In this document: in pieces, positions 44,331 through 55,228 of the stretch
How the letters are laid out: the number at the start of each line of letters is the position of its first letter
Numbering within the stretch: position 1 is the first letter of the stretch
NCBI RefSeq assembly: GCF_016623585.1
Contig: NZ_JAEHFY010000006.1
Span: 112,407 to 176,406 of the forward strand
Reading direction: 5' to 3'
Length of the DNA stretch: 64,000 bases
DNA from: Pedobacter segetis
GTDB lineage: Bacteria; Bacteroidota; Bacteroidia; Sphingobacteriales; Sphingobacteriaceae
Translations under genes and position numbers: made by a program
Notes under the pieces: model-generated
What the model was told of the DNA's origin: nothing
Databases searched by the model: none
The model's input: the letters and a program-made list of their open reading frames with translations, nothing else

Positions 44331-44684
44331 TACATAGGGTTTTAGTTAAAGGGAAATCTTGTTTATTTGATTAATCAACAAGTGAGATGCTGAAATAAAT
44401 TAGGCATAACTCGCATTTAGAAAACCAAATTATGCTAAATGATATTGAAACTCCTCAAAACAAAGCCATAAATACGCTCTTAAAAAACGCATCATGTCTA
44501 AGAAAGGAGATATATCACTCGCAAGTTTGCCATCATAATGATTTACCTTTATGTGTGATGTCTAGTTCCTCGATGTGAAGAAAGCGCTATTCATCTCAAA
44601 ATCCCAACAAACAAATACGCTATTGCCTTAACCACTTCAAAAACGTAAATTTGAGATCCCTAATAAGGATTTTAGCTCATATCC
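44331..44684. other. Long non-coding stretch upstream of icmF
   Basis: About 350 bases with no reading frame of note. It contains the phrase AGATGCTGAAATAAATTAGG (44389-44408), a diverged relative of the repeat at 20838, then a moderately AT-rich stretch that must hold the icmF promoter. I looked for a cobalamin riboswitch B12 box and did not find one. Confidence 0.5.
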
Positions 44685-47600
44685 ATGCAAGAAACCGATA
44701 TATATAAGCCCAAGAATAAAATCAGATTTGTAACCGCAGCTTCCCTTTTTGATGGGCATGATGCGACTATCAACATTATGCGAAGGATTTTACAATCTTC
44801 TGGAGCTGAAGTAATACACCTTGGCCATAACCGCTCTGTTGATGAGGTAGTAAATTGTGCCATACAAGAAGATGTGCAAGGTATCGCCATGACATCTTAC
44901 CAAGGTGGGCATACAGAATACTTTAAATATATGTACGATTTGTTGCAGGAAAGAAATGCTGGGCATATCAAAATTTTTGCTGGAGGTGGGGGCGTGATTT
45001 TAGCAGATGAGATTAAAGAATTAGAGAAATACGGCATCAATAAAATTTATTCCCCAGATGATGGCAGAAGAATGGGTTTGCAGGGGATGATCAATGATAT
45101 GTTGCGCAAAACAGATTTCCCAACCATAGAAAAACTGAATGGAGAAATTAAAACCTTGCCCAATAGAAATGTGAATTCCATCGCTTCTGCAATATCTGTG
45201 GCAGAGAATTTCCCGGCCGCAGCAGTAGATTTTTTAACCGAAGTAAAAAAACTCATCAATAATAAAACCATTCCCGTTTTAGGGATTACAGGTACGGGCG
45301 GTGCGGGAAAATCTTCTTTGGTTGATGAATTGGTGCGCCGTTTTTTGGTGGAGACAGATAAAACATTGGCCATTATTTCTGTAGATCCTTCTAAAAGAAA
45401 AACAGGTGGCGCACTTTTGGGCGATAGGATAAGGATGAACGCCATCAACAACCCAAGGATTTATATGCGCTCATTGGCTACTCGCCAAGCTAATTTGGCT
45501 TTATCAAAATACGTACAAGAATCTATAAATATTTGCAAAGCGGCAGGTTTTGATCTAGTGATCGTAGAAACCTCTGGTATTGGGCAATCAGACACAGAAA
45601 TTACCGAGCATTGCGATGTTTCTTTGTACGTGATGACACCAGAATTTGGTGCGGCTACACAATTAGAAAAAATCGATATGCTCGATTTTGCCGATATGGT
45701 AGCTATCAATAAGTTTGATAAACGTGGTGCACAAGATGCCATACGTGATGTGCGCAAACAATACAAACGCAACCATTTAATTTTTGAAGTCAAAGACGAA
45801 GATTTACCAATTTATGGTACCATGGCTTCCCAATTTAATGATCCCGGTACAAATAATCTATTTTCTGCGATCATGAAAAAGATTTCTGATAAAACCGGAA
45901 TCGATTTTAAGGCCAAGATGGGTTTTACCAAAGAAGAATCGGAGAAAATATACATCATCCCGCCAGATAGAACCCGTTATTTGGCAGAAATTGCAGAGGC
46001 CAATCAGGCTTACGCCGATTTTGTAGCCGCACAAAGCAAACTGGCGCAACAACTCTATCAGCTACACGGCACTATTGAGCTTTTAGAAAATCATCAGGCT
46101 ACAGCCGAAGAAATAAATTCTTTAAAACAGCTTTACAGCGATATTGAAGAAGGGTTAGATGGAGAATGCAAACGTTTATTACGCCAATGGCCAGAAACGG
46201 TAAAACAATATAAACAAGACTATTTCATTTACAAAGTAAGGGATAAAGAAATTAAACAAACTTTATTTTCAGAATCTTTATCAAAACTAAAAATCCCGAA
46301 AATATCCTTACCAAAATATGAAGCCTGGGGAGATATCTTAAGATGGTTATTAACAGAAAATTTACCAGGAGAGTTTCCTTATGCAGCCGGTGTTTTCCCT
46401 TTGAAACGCGAAGGAGAAGACCCAACACGTATGTTTGCCGGGGAAGGCGGGCCAGAAAGAACCAACAAACGTTTCCATTATGTGAGTTTGGGGCAACCTG
46501 CAAAAAGACTCTCTACCGCCTTTGACTCGGTAACTTTATATGGAGAAGACCCAAATTTACGTCCGGATATTTATGGGAAAATTGGCAACTCTGGCGTAAG
46601 CATTGCCACTTTAGACGATGCCAAAAAACTATATTCTGGTTTTGATTTATGTGCCGCATCAACTTCTGTTTCTATGACCATCAATGGCCCCGCACCTATG
46701 CTTTTAGGCTTTTTCATGAATGCGGCCATTGATCAACAATGTGAAAAATACATTAAAGAAAATGGTTTAGAGCAAGAGGTAGAGGCTAAGATTAAGCAAA
46801 TTTATAAGGCTAACGGCACTAAAAAGCCACATTACGAAGGCAAATTGCCAAAAGGAAATGATGGTTTAGGCTTGATGCTTTTGGGCGTTACCGGCGACCA
46901 GGTTTTACCTTCAGAAATTTACGAAACCATAAAAGCGAAAGCTATTGCAACAGTACGTGGAACGGTACAGGCCGATATTTTAAAAGAAGACCAAGCACAA
47001 AATACCTGTATTTTCTCAACAGAATTCGCTTTGCGCATGATGGGCGATATCCAACAATATTTTATTGATGAGAAAGTTAGAAACTTTTATTCCGTTTCTA
47101 TTTCTGGTTATCACATAGCCGAAGCGGGCGCAAATCCAATCTCGCAATTGGCATTTACGCTTTCTAATGGTTTCACTTTTGTAGAATACTATTTAAGTAG
47201 GGGCATGAACATCGATGATTTTGCACCCAACCTTTCTTTCTTTTTCTCTAACGGGATAGATCCAGAATATGCAGTGATCGGGAGAGTAGCGAGAAGAATT
47301 TGGGCAAAAGCCATCAAACATAAATATAAAGGTAATGACCGTTCCCAAAAACTTAAATATCATATCCAAACTTCTGGCAGATCTTTACATGCCCAAGAGA
47401 TCGACTTTAATGATATTAGAACAACCTTACAAGCTTTGTACGCCATTTACGATAATTGCAACTCTTTGCATACCAACGCTTATGATGAAGCCATTACCAC
47501 CCCTACAGAAGCTTCTGTGCGCAGGGCAATGGCCATTCAGTTGATCATTAACAGAGAATTGGGCTTAACAAAAAACGAAAATCCTTTGCAGGGTGCTTTC

Positions 47601-48056
47601 ATTATAGAAGAACTAACCGACTTGGTAGAACAAGCCGTATTAACAGAATTTAAACGGATTAATGATCGTGGTGGAGTTTTAGGAGCCATGGAAACCATGT
47701 ACCAACGTAGTAAAATACAAGAAGAATCTTTGTACTACGAAACCTTAAAACATACCGGCGAATTCCCGATTATCGGCGTGAACACCTTTTTAAACAAGGA
47801 AGGCTCATTAACAGTTGCTCCCGGAGAAATTATTAGGGCAACAGAAGAAGAAAAGCAATTGCAGATCAAAAACCTCGAGGCTTTTCAGCTCAGAAACGAG
47901 GACAAAACAGAAAGCCTGTTAAAAGTTTTGCAGCTAAAAGCGATACAAGGAGAAAACATCTTTGAAGGTTTGATGGAAGCTACGAAATATTGCTCTTTAG
48001 GGCAGATTTCTAATGCGCTTTATGAGGTTGGTGGGCAGTATAGAAGGAATATGTAG
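44685..48056 (+). CDS. icmF: Fused isobutyryl-CoA mutase IcmF
   Basis: A 1,123-residue B12-dependent acyl-CoA mutase with three fused parts. The N-terminal cobalamin-binding domain is at about 1-140 ([17 protein letters not shown], with [12 protein letters not shown]). A MeaB-like GTPase follows at about 170-450 with P-loop GTGGAGKSS and NKFDKRG. The mutase barrel fills about 520-1123 ([55 protein letters not shown]). IcmF interconverts isobutyryl- and n-butyryl-CoA or related acids, with the GTPase as chaperone. It is monocistronic. The exact substrate is not readable from sequence. Confidence 0.94.
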   Translation: MQETDIYKPKNKIRFVTAASLFDGHDATINIMRRILQSSGAEVIHLGHNRSVDEVVNCAIQEDVQGIAMTSYQGGHTEYFKYMYDLLQERNAGHIKIFAGGGGVILADEIKELEKYGINKIYSPDDGRRMGLQGMINDMLRKTDFPTIEKLNGEIKTLPNRNVNSIASAISVAENFPAAAVDFLTEVKKLINNKTIPVLGITGTGGAGKSSLVDELVRRFLVETDKTLAIISVDPSKRKTGGALLGDRIRMNAINNPRIYMRSLATRQANLALSKYVQESINICKAAGFDLVIVETSGIGQSDTEITEHCDVSLYVMTPEFGAATQLEKIDMLDFADMVAINKFDKRGAQDAIRDVRKQYKRNHLIFEVKDEDLPIYGTMASQFNDPGTNNLFSAIMKKISDKTGIDFKAKMGFTKEESEKIYIIPPDRTRYLAEIAEANQAYADFVAAQSKLAQQLYQLHGTIELLENHQATAEEINSLKQLYSDIEEGLDGECKRLLRQWPETVKQYKQDYFIYKVRDKEIKQTLFSESLSKLKIPKISLPKYEAWGDILRWLLTENLPGEFPYAAGVFPLKREGEDPTRMFAGEGGPERTNKRFHYVSLGQPAKRLSTAFDSVTLYGEDPNLRPDIYGKIGNSGVSIATLDDAKKLYSGFDLCAASTSVSMTINGPAPMLLGFFMNAAIDQQCEKYIKENGLEQEVEAKIKQIYKANGTKKPHYEGKLPKGNDGLGLMLLGVTGDQVLPSEIYETIKAKAIATVRGTVQADILKEDQAQNTCIFSTEFALRMMGDIQQYFIDEKVRNFYSVSISGYHIAEAGANPISQLAFTLSNGFTFVEYYLSRGMNIDDFAPNLSFFFSNGIDPEYAVIGRVARRIWAKAIKHKYKGNDRSQKLKYHIQTSGRSLHAQEIDFNDIRTTLQALYAIYDNCNSLHTNAYDEAITTPTEASVRRAMAIQLIINRELGLTKNENPLQGAFIIEELTDLVEQAVLTEFKRINDRGGVLGAMETMYQRSKIQEESLYYETLKHTGEFPIIGVNTFLNKEGSLTVAPGEIIRATEEEKQLQIKNLEAFQLRNEDKTESLLKVLQLKAIQGENIFEGLMEATKYCSLGQISNALYEVGGQYRRNM

Positions 48057-48152
48057 ATTTTTGAAATGAGAATTGAGAAAATGATATAAATTAGGAGGCA
48101 CAGTACCATAAAACCTAAAAACGGATTATAGATTACTTCTGTTTATATCGAT

Positions 48153-48740
48153 GTGCCAACATCATCAACAACTATAATGACTATTAGTAATCAAATCATT
48201 ACAAAAAAAAGAAAGAAACTGCTAGCATTGTATAATATGATCCCAAATCTATTTTGGTCTGTTTTAAATCTAGCTCCAATTTCGGTATTTTGTTTTACGC
48301 TTATTGGGTTAAAAATAATTTACGTTTTTCTTTCGATTAGTTTTATACCGATGTTCTTAAAAAATTCATTTATTGATAGATTGCAAATTGGAAAAACAAC
48401 CAAGATTTATAAAAAGTTAGGGGTTAATACCATAAACAAGATTTCGCAGAACGGAGAAATCATAAATAATTTGCTCAAAAAGAAGTTTCCCCAGCATAGG
48501 ATCCTTACTAAAGACAAAAAATCAATTTCTGCTATTATAAATCAAACTTATGTTTTTGAGAAATTCCATTTAACGTTGTTTCTTTTTTTCTTCTTAATAA
48601 CCGTCTATTCAATCATCAACAAATATTGGCTTTGGGCATTGGCAATACTGTTAACCAATATTGCTTATAATGTTTATCCAAACTTCTTACAGCAATACAT
48701 TAGGCTTAAGCTTTCTTTATTTAATAAGAGAAGGATTTAA
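48153..48740 (+). CDS. Unknown membrane protein
   Basis: A 195-residue protein of no recognised family. Four hydrophobic segments are visible in two pairs: about residues 36-72 (FWSVLNLAPISVFCFTLIGL, then IIYVFLSISFIPMFL) and about 135-175 (LTLFLFFFLITVYSII, then YWLWALAILLTNIAYNVYP). A basic loop between carries a conserved-looking YKKLGVNTINKISQNGEIIN and NQTYVFEKFHLT. It is probably in the inner membrane. The start used is GTG at 48153; ATG at 48177 is equally plausible and better fits the hydrophobic onset. No partner gene, with icmF ending 97 bases before. Confidence 0.65.
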   Translation: MPTSSTTIMTISNQIITKKRKKLLALYNMIPNLFWSVLNLAPISVFCFTLIGLKIIYVFLSISFIPMFLKNSFIDRLQIGKTTKIYKKLGVNTINKISQNGEIINNLLKKKFPQHRILTKDKKSISAIINQTYVFEKFHLTLFLFFFLITVYSIINKYWLWALAILLTNIAYNVYPNFLQQYIRLKLSLFNKRRI

Positions 48741-48825
48741 AATTCAATCCTCAAAATTTCTTTTATTAAAGTTTAAACTATGAAGTGTTTTCTGTTGCAG
48801 AAATTATTTAACGCTTAATTCTAAT

Positions 48826-50283
48826 TTAAAATGCTGTTTTCTTTTTGGTTAAATAATAAACAGGAATGCCAAAAAGAACAATGGCTAACCCCCAGCCACA
48901 AGTGCCTGGCTTGTAAATCAATAAATCCACACAAATGGCAGATGCTATAATGATGTAAAGTGCCGGTAAAACTGGGTATCCAAATGCTTTATAGGGGCGT
49001 TCCCATTCTGGTTTTTTCTTTCTTAAAACAAATAAACCAACAATGGTTACAATATAAAACAGCAAAGAAGAGAAGGTACAATAATCTAAAAGTTGCCCAT
49101 AAGACCCAGAAAGACATAAAATGGATGACCAAACTGCCTGTAAAATCAAAGCGAAACCAGGTACATCCTTTTTATTTAGTTTTGCCGCTTTTTTAAAGAA
49201 AACACCATCTTTTGCCATGGCATAATATAACCTAGCGCCAGATAAAATCAATCCGTTATTACAGCCAAATGTAGAAACCATAATTAACAATGCCATTATG
49301 GTAACCGCCGAACTCCCAAAGATCATAGAGGCTGCCGCTGTGCCAACCCTATCTTGTGAAGCAAAAGAAACTCCTCTTGCTAAAGCCGTTGCGCCATCTG
49401 GCGAACCGATCATTGGTAACAGCATGATATAAGCAACATTGGCCAAAATATACAGTACCGTAACCGTTAGTGTCCCAAATAATAGGCTTAAAGGAATATT
49501 TCTTTGTGGATCTTTAACTTCACCGGCGGTAAAGGTAATCGTATTCCAAGAATCTGCGCTAAATAAAGACCCGATCATTGCTGCCCCAATAGCTCCCCAT
49601 AAAACTACGCCTCCCAACAATTCTTTAGTTATGGTGCCATCATCGTTTTGTTTAACAGAAAAAGCAGTCCAAAAATCTGCTAGGTTAGTTTTAAATGCTG
49701 CGCTATTTAAACCGAAGTAGATTCCCAAAACTATCAACCCCAGTAAAGATAGTATCTTGGCTAAGGTAAAGGTGGTTTGCACAATTTTGGCGCTTTTTAT
49801 TCCTTGGAGGTTTAAGATCGTTAAAAAGGAAATCAATAATAGGGCAAGAAACTGGGTTGCATTAAAATGAAAGCTCTTTAAAGAAAACAAGATATGCTTT
49901 TCATCAAAAAACGGGATTAATTCTGCAGTATATTTTGCAAATGCAATAGCCACTGCCGCAATTACCCCAGTTTGGATTACCGTAAAAACCGTCCACCCAA
50001 ATAAAAAGCCAACCATTGGGTTAAAAGCTTCTTTTAAATAAACATATTGCCCTCCTGCTTTAGGCATCATACTGGCCAATTCGCCGTAACTTAAAGCGGC
50101 AATTAAGGTAATTACACCGGTTAACAACCAAATCAATAATATCACGCCTGGCGAACCAACTGTTCTAGCCATTTCAGAGCTCACTAAAAATATCCCAGAA
50201 CCAATCATAGATCCAGAAACAATCATGGTAGAATCTAAAAGACCCAATTCTCTCTTCATCTGTGTACGTAAAACTTTATCCAT
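48826..50283 (-). CDS. APC-family amino acid transporter (LAT-type)
   Basis: A 485-residue permease with 12 hydrophobic segments. The conserved first helices read STMIVSGSMIGSGIFLVSSE and ALSYGELASMMPKAGGQYVY; helix 6 has LFSADSWNTITFTAGEVKDP. These features match LAT/YfnA-type exchangers more than the permease at 24.3 kb. Substrate unknown. It is monocistronic; its 3' end and that of the membrane protein at 48.7 kb converge. The start (ATG at 50283) gives a short cytoplasmic lead before helix 1. Confidence 0.9.
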   Translation of the reverse strand: MDKVLRTQMKRELGLLDSTMIVSGSMIGSGIFLVSSEMARTVGSPGVILLIWLLTGVITLIAALSYGELASMMPKAGGQYVYLKEAFNPMVGFLFGWTVFTVIQTGVIAAVAIAFAKYTAELIPFFDEKHILFSLKSFHFNATQFLALLLISFLTILNLQGIKSAKIVQTTFTLAKILSLLGLIVLGIYFGLNSAAFKTNLADFWTAFSVKQNDDGTITKELLGGVVLWGAIGAAMIGSLFSADSWNTITFTAGEVKDPQRNIPLSLLFGTLTVTVLYILANVAYIMLLPMIGSPDGATALARGVSFASQDRVGTAAASMIFGSSAVTIMALLIMVSTFGCNNGLILSGARLYYAMAKDGVFFKKAAKLNKKDVPGFALILQAVWSSILCLSGSYGQLLDYCTFSSLLFYIVTIVGLFVLRKKKPEWERPYKAFGYPVLPALYIIIASAICVDLLIYKPGTCGWGLAIVLFGIPVYYLTKKKTAF

Positions 50284-50528
50284 TTTTTAGATTAAAACCT
50301 AAAGCTATCTAAAAAATCGAAACCTACAATTAAGTTATTCATAACAATCAAATCGCAATTTCCAAAACAATCTTATCCATTGGTTTTTAATCATTATTGC
50401 TACTTTAAAATTTACCATTTTTAGCTTAAGAAAAATAAATGTTTGGAAATACCGATTAGCCTCTTAATTTTGGAAATTCTGCCAAAAATCAGAAGAACCT
50501 AAATTTTTGCTTACACTTTATAACTTAT

Positions 50529-52853
50529 ATGGATTTTTTACAAACTAATTTACTTTATTTTATCCCAGTTTTAGGGCTTATTGGCATCTTGGTAATGATT
50601 TCCAAATCTATTTGGGTATCAAAACAAGATGCTGGTGATGAAAAAATGACCCAACTTGCAGGTTACATTGCAGATGGTGCAATGGCTTTCTTAAAGGCAG
50701 AATGGAAAGTTTTAAGCATTTTTGTGCTTTTTGCAGGTTCATTATTAGCCTACTCTGGTACCATCCATCAAATTAACGGCAAAGAAATACACTCTAGCTG
50801 GGTAATTGCAATCGCATTTGTAATAGGTGCTGTGTTTTCTGCTTTTGCAGGATATATCGGGATGAGGGCCGCTACAAAAGCCAACGTAAGAACTACCCAA
50901 GCGGCAAGAACCAGTTTAAAACAAGCCCTAAAAGTTTCTTTTACCGGCGGAACCGTAATGGGCCTAGGGGTTGCTGGCCTCGCAATATTAGGCTTAGGTG
51001 GCTTGTTCATCGCTTTCTTAGCCTATTTCTCAGATTTAGGCACCGAAACCGTAAAAACTTCTATTGAAGTATTAACCGGGTTTTCTTTAGGCGCAGAATC
51101 TATTGCGCTGTTTGCCCGTGTTGGCGGTGGAATTTACACCAAAGCTGCCGACGTTGGTGCCGATTTAGTGGGTAAAGTAGAAGCAGGTATCCCAGAAGAT
51201 GATGTTAGAAACCCGGCAACGATTGCAGACAATGTTGGAGATAACGTGGGCGACGTAGCCGGTATGGGGGCAGATTTATTTGGTTCTTATGTGGCAACCA
51301 TTTTGGCTACAATGGTGTTAGGGCAAGAAATTAATGCCGTAGGCGATAAATTTGGGGGGATGTCCCCTATCCTATTACCCATGGTAATTTGTGGTTTAGG
51401 GATTTTATTTTCTATCATAGGCACATGGTTTGTAACCATCAAAGACGAAAAATCAAACGTTCAAACCGCTTTAAACCTAGGTAACTGGTCATCAATTGCC
51501 ATAACCGCGGTAGCATCATTTTTTGTTGTTAAATGGATGCTACCAAACAACTTGATACTTAGAGGTTATGAATTTACAAGTATCAATGTTTTTTACGCAA
51601 TTATAGTTGGTTTAGTGGTTGGCACTATCATGAGCATCGTAACAGAATATTATACCGCAATGGGTAAATCACCTGTCGATTCTATAGTTCAACAATCTTC
51701 AACCGGCCACGCTACAAATATTATTTCTGGTCTGGCCGTAGGGATGAAATCTACCGTTATTCCAATCTTAACATTGGCTGGCGGTATCATGACTTCTTAT
51801 TATTTCGCTGGTTTGTACGGGGTTGCAATTGCAGCTGCAGGGATGATGGCAACAACGGCAATGCAACTAGCAATTGATGCTTTTGGCCCAATTGCAGATA
51901 ATGCAGGTGGTATCGCAGAAATGGCCCAATTACCCCCAGAAGTGCGTGAGCGTACAGATAACTTAGATGCAGTTGGAAACACAACCGCAGCAACCGGAAA
52001 AGGATTTGCGATCGCATCTGCTGCTTTAACTTCTTTGGCCTTATTTGCGGCTTTTGTAGGTATTGCTGGTATAACAGCCATAGATATTTACAAAGCCCCG
52101 GTTTTGGCAGGATTGTTTGTAGGTGCAATGATCCCTTTTATCTTTTCGGCCCTGTGTATCCAGGCAGTAGGTAAAGCAGCAATGGATATGGTAAACGAAG
52201 TGCGCCGCCAGTTTAGGGAAATCCCTGGCATTATGGAGTATAAGGCGAAGCCAGAGTACGAGAAATGCGTAGCCATATCTACCAAAGCATCCATCAGAGA
52301 GATGATGATGCCCGGGGCAATTGCTTTGATCACTCCTGTTATCATTGGTTTTATTTTTGGCCCAGAAGTTCTAGGGGGCTTATTGGCAGGTGTAACCGTT
52401 TCAGGGGTTTTAATGGGAATTTTCCAGTCAAACGCTGGTGGCGCATGGGATAACGCTAAAAAATCTTTTGAAAAAGGTGTTTTGATCAATAACGAAATGC
52501 ACTATAAAAAATCAGAGCCACATAAAGCATCCGTAACCGGTGATACCGTTGGTGATCCATTCAAAGATACCTCAGGCCCATCCATGAATATTTTAATCAA
52601 ACTGATGTCTATCGTATCTTTGGTTATCGCACCTTACATTGCGCAAACCGGCCAAGTAACCATCAAACCTGCAACTTCTTTAAACATCAACCATCAAGTA
52701 CAAGATGTTCAGATTGTGAAAACCGAGGATGGCGAATTAATAGGCATACATAAAGACGGTTCTTTTTGTACAGCCCAAGAAATGGATGCCGCAAGAAAAG
52801 CAGGTTTAAAATGCTGCTCAAAACCTAGCTTGGTAGATAGGTTTAAAAAATAA
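50529..52853 (+). CDS. hppA: Membrane-bound ion-translocating pyrophosphatase
   Basis: A 774-residue integral enzyme that couples PPi hydrolysis to export of Na+ or H+. It has 16 or more helices and the conserved sites [38 protein letters not shown], and the late DAIGNTT-type loop read as [19 protein letters not shown]. Ala and Gly in that loop (rather than Lys and Thr) place it in the K+-dependent group; Na+ versus H+ pumping cannot be settled here. The very C-terminus ([12 protein letters not shown]) overlaps the first copy of a 43-base duplication that carries its stop codon. Confidence 0.95.
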   Translation: MDFLQTNLLYFIPVLGLIGILVMISKSIWVSKQDAGDEKMTQLAGYIADGAMAFLKAEWKVLSIFVLFAGSLLAYSGTIHQINGKEIHSSWVIAIAFVIGAVFSAFAGYIGMRAATKANVRTTQAARTSLKQALKVSFTGGTVMGLGVAGLAILGLGGLFIAFLAYFSDLGTETVKTSIEVLTGFSLGAESIALFARVGGGIYTKAADVGADLVGKVEAGIPEDDVRNPATIADNVGDNVGDVAGMGADLFGSYVATILATMVLGQEINAVGDKFGGMSPILLPMVICGLGILFSIIGTWFVTIKDEKSNVQTALNLGNWSSIAITAVASFFVVKWMLPNNLILRGYEFTSINVFYAIIVGLVVGTIMSIVTEYYTAMGKSPVDSIVQQSSTGHATNIISGLAVGMKSTVIPILTLAGGIMTSYYFAGLYGVAIAAAGMMATTAMQLAIDAFGPIADNAGGIAEMAQLPPEVRERTDNLDAVGNTTAATGKGFAIASAALTSLALFAAFVGIAGITAIDIYKAPVLAGLFVGAMIPFIFSALCIQAVGKAAMDMVNEVRRQFREIPGIMEYKAKPEYEKCVAISTKASIREMMMPGAIALITPVIIGFIFGPEVLGGLLAGVTVSGVLMGIFQSNAGGAWDNAKKSFEKGVLINNEMHYKKSEPHKASVTGDTVGDPFKDTSGPSMNILIKLMSIVSLVIAPYIAQTGQVTIKPATSLNINHQVQDVQIVKTEDGELIGIHKDGSFCTAQEMDAARKAGLKCCSKPSLVDRFKK

Positions 52854-52930
52854 ATTAAATATCAGGCTGAGCGGAGTCGAAGTCCTCAAAAAATAAATTA
52901 AATGTCAGGCAGAGCGGAGTCGAAGCCCTC
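52845..52930. repeat. 43-bp tandem duplication overlapping hppA stop
   Basis: Two copies of 43 bases, 52845-52887 and 52888-52930, each starting AAAAAATAAATTAAAT and carrying GAGCGGAGTCGAAG, with three differences (ATCAGGCT/GTCAGGCA and AGTCCTC/AGCCCTC). The first includes the hppA TAA at 52851-52853. It belongs to the same GCGxAGTCGAAG repeat family found at 27, 35 and 36.8 kb. Confidence 0.92.
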
Positions 52931-52967
52931 AATCCCAATCTTTTTTAAAAGGTTGGGATTTTTTTTG
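52931..52967 (+). terminator. Rho-independent terminator of hppA
   Basis: AATCCCAATC / GGTTGGGATT stem with a TTTTTTAAAA loop and a run of T. It starts at the base after the 43-bp duplication. Confidence 0.9.
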
Positions 52968-53238
52968 AAAAGCAAATCCATCAAAATCAATTACCGGTAG
53001 CCGGGCTTTGCGCTATACTCCGTTTTGCCTCCTACCGTCGGCAAAGCCGTGGTGCCGCTTCAATCCCGTTTATTTAACTTAGGTTCTTCACAATTAAATA
53101 AGATCAGCAAAACAAAACCTGTAATAAGTATAGTTATTCTAAGATTAAGATTTCTTTTTAAAACAAAAATCAATAAAATTATAAATAATTGATAATTAAT
53201 AACTTAACATAAAAAGTAAAGTTATAACTTTACTAAAT
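52968..53238. other. Non-coding gap with a degraded dispersed element
   Basis: GGGCTTTGCGCTATACTCC and GTGCCGCTTCAATCCCGTTT (about 53001-53072) resemble parts of the dispersed element but its ends are missing, so it is likely a decayed copy. The remaining DNA to 53238 is AT-rich with no feature. Confidence 0.45.
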
Positions 53239-53573
53239 ATAGGGATTAAATGGCCTCAAATAAGTTTAGAATTAAAAAATTTGATTGATGACACTAAGTA
53301 TTGGATAGGAAATAAAACTCACTCACCCAAAGAGATTACCATCAGATTTAAGCATAAAATTGTTTCTATCCATTGTTTTTCTAATAGAAACGGTAGGCAC
53401 TCAAGATTAATGGCCGATATCGTCATCCAATCAATTTTCGGGAAAGAAATTTTTAACTGGCAAAATTCAAATATGGTTAATGCCAGTGAAATAAGAGAAG
53501 AATATATATTTTGGCCTTAAAACAAGCTGATAATGGCAACATAAAACCATTTATAACTTTTGCTGAAAACTAA
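53239..53573 (+). pseudogene. Truncated, frameshifted mobile mystery protein B (Fic-family) remnant
   Basis: The frame read from about 53239 gives NIGIKWPQISLELKNLIDDT then KYWIGN, followed by FKHKIVSIHCFSNRNGRHSR and LMADIV, which is the Fic-type core with HxFxxxNGRHxR seen in mobile mystery protein B (HPF replaced by HCF). It stops at TAA 53518 after REEYIFWP, but the family sequence resumes in another frame at 53514 as ALKQADNGNIKPFITFAEN and ends at 53573. The N-terminal half of the protein is absent. This is a truncated gene with a 1-base-type frameshift, probably left by a mobile element that is no longer present. Confidence 0.85.
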
Positions 53574-53655
53574 GTTTAAATCCTATTTAAAAAAAATTAT
53601 AGTTTAACTAGCTAATATTGTAAACTATAAAAATAAAACAACCTGCTTTTTCCAC

Positions 53656-53690
53656 AAAAAAAGGGTTACCTAAAAAAAAGACAACCCTTT
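53656..53690 (-). terminator. Terminator of the ferredoxin gene
   Basis: On the minus strand AAAGGGTT and AACCCTTT (53660-53667 and 53683-53690 on the plus) pair around an A/T loop and are followed by a U run. It lies 23 bases after the ferredoxin stop. Confidence 0.8.
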
Positions 53691-53712
53691 TACCGAATAT
53701 ATTTATCGAAAA

Positions 53713-54066
53713 TTACCCTTCTTGGTGTAACCAAGCTTTTTTAGCCAGTAATTCTTCTTCTGTTTCTCTCACATCTTCATCGTCCACACAGCAATCAACT
53801 GGGCAAACAGCGGCACATTGTGGCTCATCATGAAAACCCTTACACTCTGTACATTTATCAGAAACAATGTAATAAACCTCATCAGAAATGGCTGCCTGTA
53901 CTTCATCAGCATTTAAGGTTTCGCCACCGCCAAAATCTATGATTCCTTTTAAGTTTGTGCCTTCAGAGAATTTCCAAGCTTGCCCAGCGTCATAAATTGC
54001 ATTATTGGGGCATTCTGGCTCACATGCTCCGCAGTTAATGCACTCGTCTGTAATTTTAATTGCCAT
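53713..54066 (-). CDS. 4Fe-4S dicluster ferredoxin
   Basis: A 117-residue ferredoxin with two clusters. Cluster ligands are CINCGACEPECP at residues 10-21 and CTECKGFHDEPQCAAVCPVD near residue 71, the second with a longer spacer as in bacterial-type dicluster ferredoxins. The C-terminal tail is acidic (DDEDVRETEEELLA). It would shuttle electrons in the cytoplasm. It is divergent from the acyl-CoA reductase gene, a pairing often seen in Bacteroidota. Redox partner unknown. Confidence 0.95.
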   Translation of the reverse strand: MAIKITDECINCGACEPECPNNAIYDAGQAWKFSEGTNLKGIIDFGGGETLNADEVQAAISDEVYYIVSDKCTECKGFHDEPQCAAVCPVDCCVDDEDVRETEEELLAKKAWLHQEG

Positions 54067-54156
54067 ATCTTATCTTTTGTAACGCCTTAAACGTATTTTT
54101 GTTTTTTCTTAATAAGCTGCAAATATAACACAATTAAATTATTCGGAATTCAGTCA

Positions 54157-55188
54157 ATGTCAGATTTTTTTAAAGAAAACAGAGTAGAAGCATTTACCAG
54201 ATTAGGAGATTTCTTGTTAAACCCCAACGATGATTTTAAAAATACAATAGAAAGCGCAAAGCATAAAAATGCGTGGTTTAGCCAAGAGCAAGTATTAAGC
54301 GCAATTAATGCTAATGGCCAAATGCTTAATAAAGCCGACCTCTTAAAATTTACAGCCAATATTCCAGGTTTAAACCATCATCCAAAAAACGTGGGTTTAA
54401 TATTAGCAGGTAATATCCCATTGGTTGGTTTTCATGATATTTTGACGGTTTTATTAACTGGCAATATCGCCGTGATCAAATTATCTTCACAAGATGATTT
54501 ATTGATCCCTTACATACTATCAAAGTTGGTAGAAACAGAACCCAACTTTAAAAATAAAATACAATTTGTAGAAAAACTAGAAAGTTTTGATGCCGTAATT
54601 GCAACTGGGAGCAATAATTCTTCCCGGTATTTTGATCATTATTTCTCTAAGGTGCCCAACATCATCAGAAAAAACAGAAATAGCGTGGCACTTTTAACCG
54701 GGAAAGAAACCACCGAAGATTTAAAACGTTTAGGCGCAGATATATTTAATTATTATGGTTTGGGTTGCCGCAATGTATCTAAACTTTTTGTGCCAGAGGG
54801 TTATGTTTTCAAGCATTTTTTTGAATCGATAGAAGAATTTAGCCCCATCATCAATCATCATAAATACAATAACAATTATGATTATAACAAGTCTATATTT
54901 TTAATCAATAAAAATCAACATTTTGATAACGGATTTTTGTTGGTTGCCAAAGATGATAGAATGGTATCGCCTTTAGCAACTGTTTATTACCAAGAATATC
55001 AAACCTTAGGGCAAGCTATCGAAATTTTAAATAATAAAGCCAATGAGGTCCAAGTTGTTGTTTCATCTGTAAATGAAAGCATGGTTCCTAGCAAAGTGAG
55101 CTTCGGCGAAAGCCAAAACCCCAAACTTTGGGACTTTGCAGATGGCGTTGATACCATTTCGTTTTTAAACTCGCTAAACAGAATTTAA
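54157..55188 (+). CDS. Acyl-CoA reductase (LuxC-like)
   Basis: A 343-residue member of the LuxC/acyl-CoA reductase family, which reduces acyl-CoA or acyl-ACP to aldehyde with NADPH. The N-terminal cofactor region is HHPKNVGLILAGNIPLVGFH; the nucleophilic Cys is in YYGLGCRNVSKLFVPEGY; ALLTGKETTEDLKRLGADIF and the FGESQNPKLWDFADGVDT tail are family-typical. It is shorter than LuxC (about 480) but normal for Bacteroidota. It is divergent from the ferredoxin gene with a 90-base gap, suggesting a shared promoter region. The substrate is unknown. Confidence 0.88.
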   Translation: MSDFFKENRVEAFTRLGDFLLNPNDDFKNTIESAKHKNAWFSQEQVLSAINANGQMLNKADLLKFTANIPGLNHHPKNVGLILAGNIPLVGFHDILTVLLTGNIAVIKLSSQDDLLIPYILSKLVETEPNFKNKIQFVEKLESFDAVIATGSNNSSRYFDHYFSKVPNIIRKNRNSVALLTGKETTEDLKRLGADIFNYYGLGCRNVSKLFVPEGYVFKHFFESIEEFSPIINHHKYNNNYDYNKSIFLINKNQHFDNGFLLVAKDDRMVSPLATVYYQEYQTLGQAIEILNNKANEVQVVVSSVNESMVPSKVSFGESQNPKLWDFADGVDTISFLNSLNRI

Positions 55189-55216
55189 AATTATTAAGCA
55201 TCCATAAAAAAAACTT

Positions 55217-55224
55217 TAACTTTG
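55217..55224 (+). promoter_or_regulatory. TAnnTTTG promoter box, ftsE unit
   Basis: TAACTTTG fits the consensus and ends 4 bases before the ATG at 55229, suggesting a leaderless transcript. It lies 28 bases after the acyl-CoA reductase stop. Confidence 0.55.
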
Positions 55225-55228
55225 GCCC

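Noticed and set aside
44135..44374. 79-codon frame between topA and icmF
   Set aside because: It runs through the dispersed element (44203-44330) and matches its hairpins.
44331..44684. Cobalamin riboswitch upstream of icmF
   Set aside because: No B12 box or conserved core was found; the phrase near 44389 is a repeat relative.
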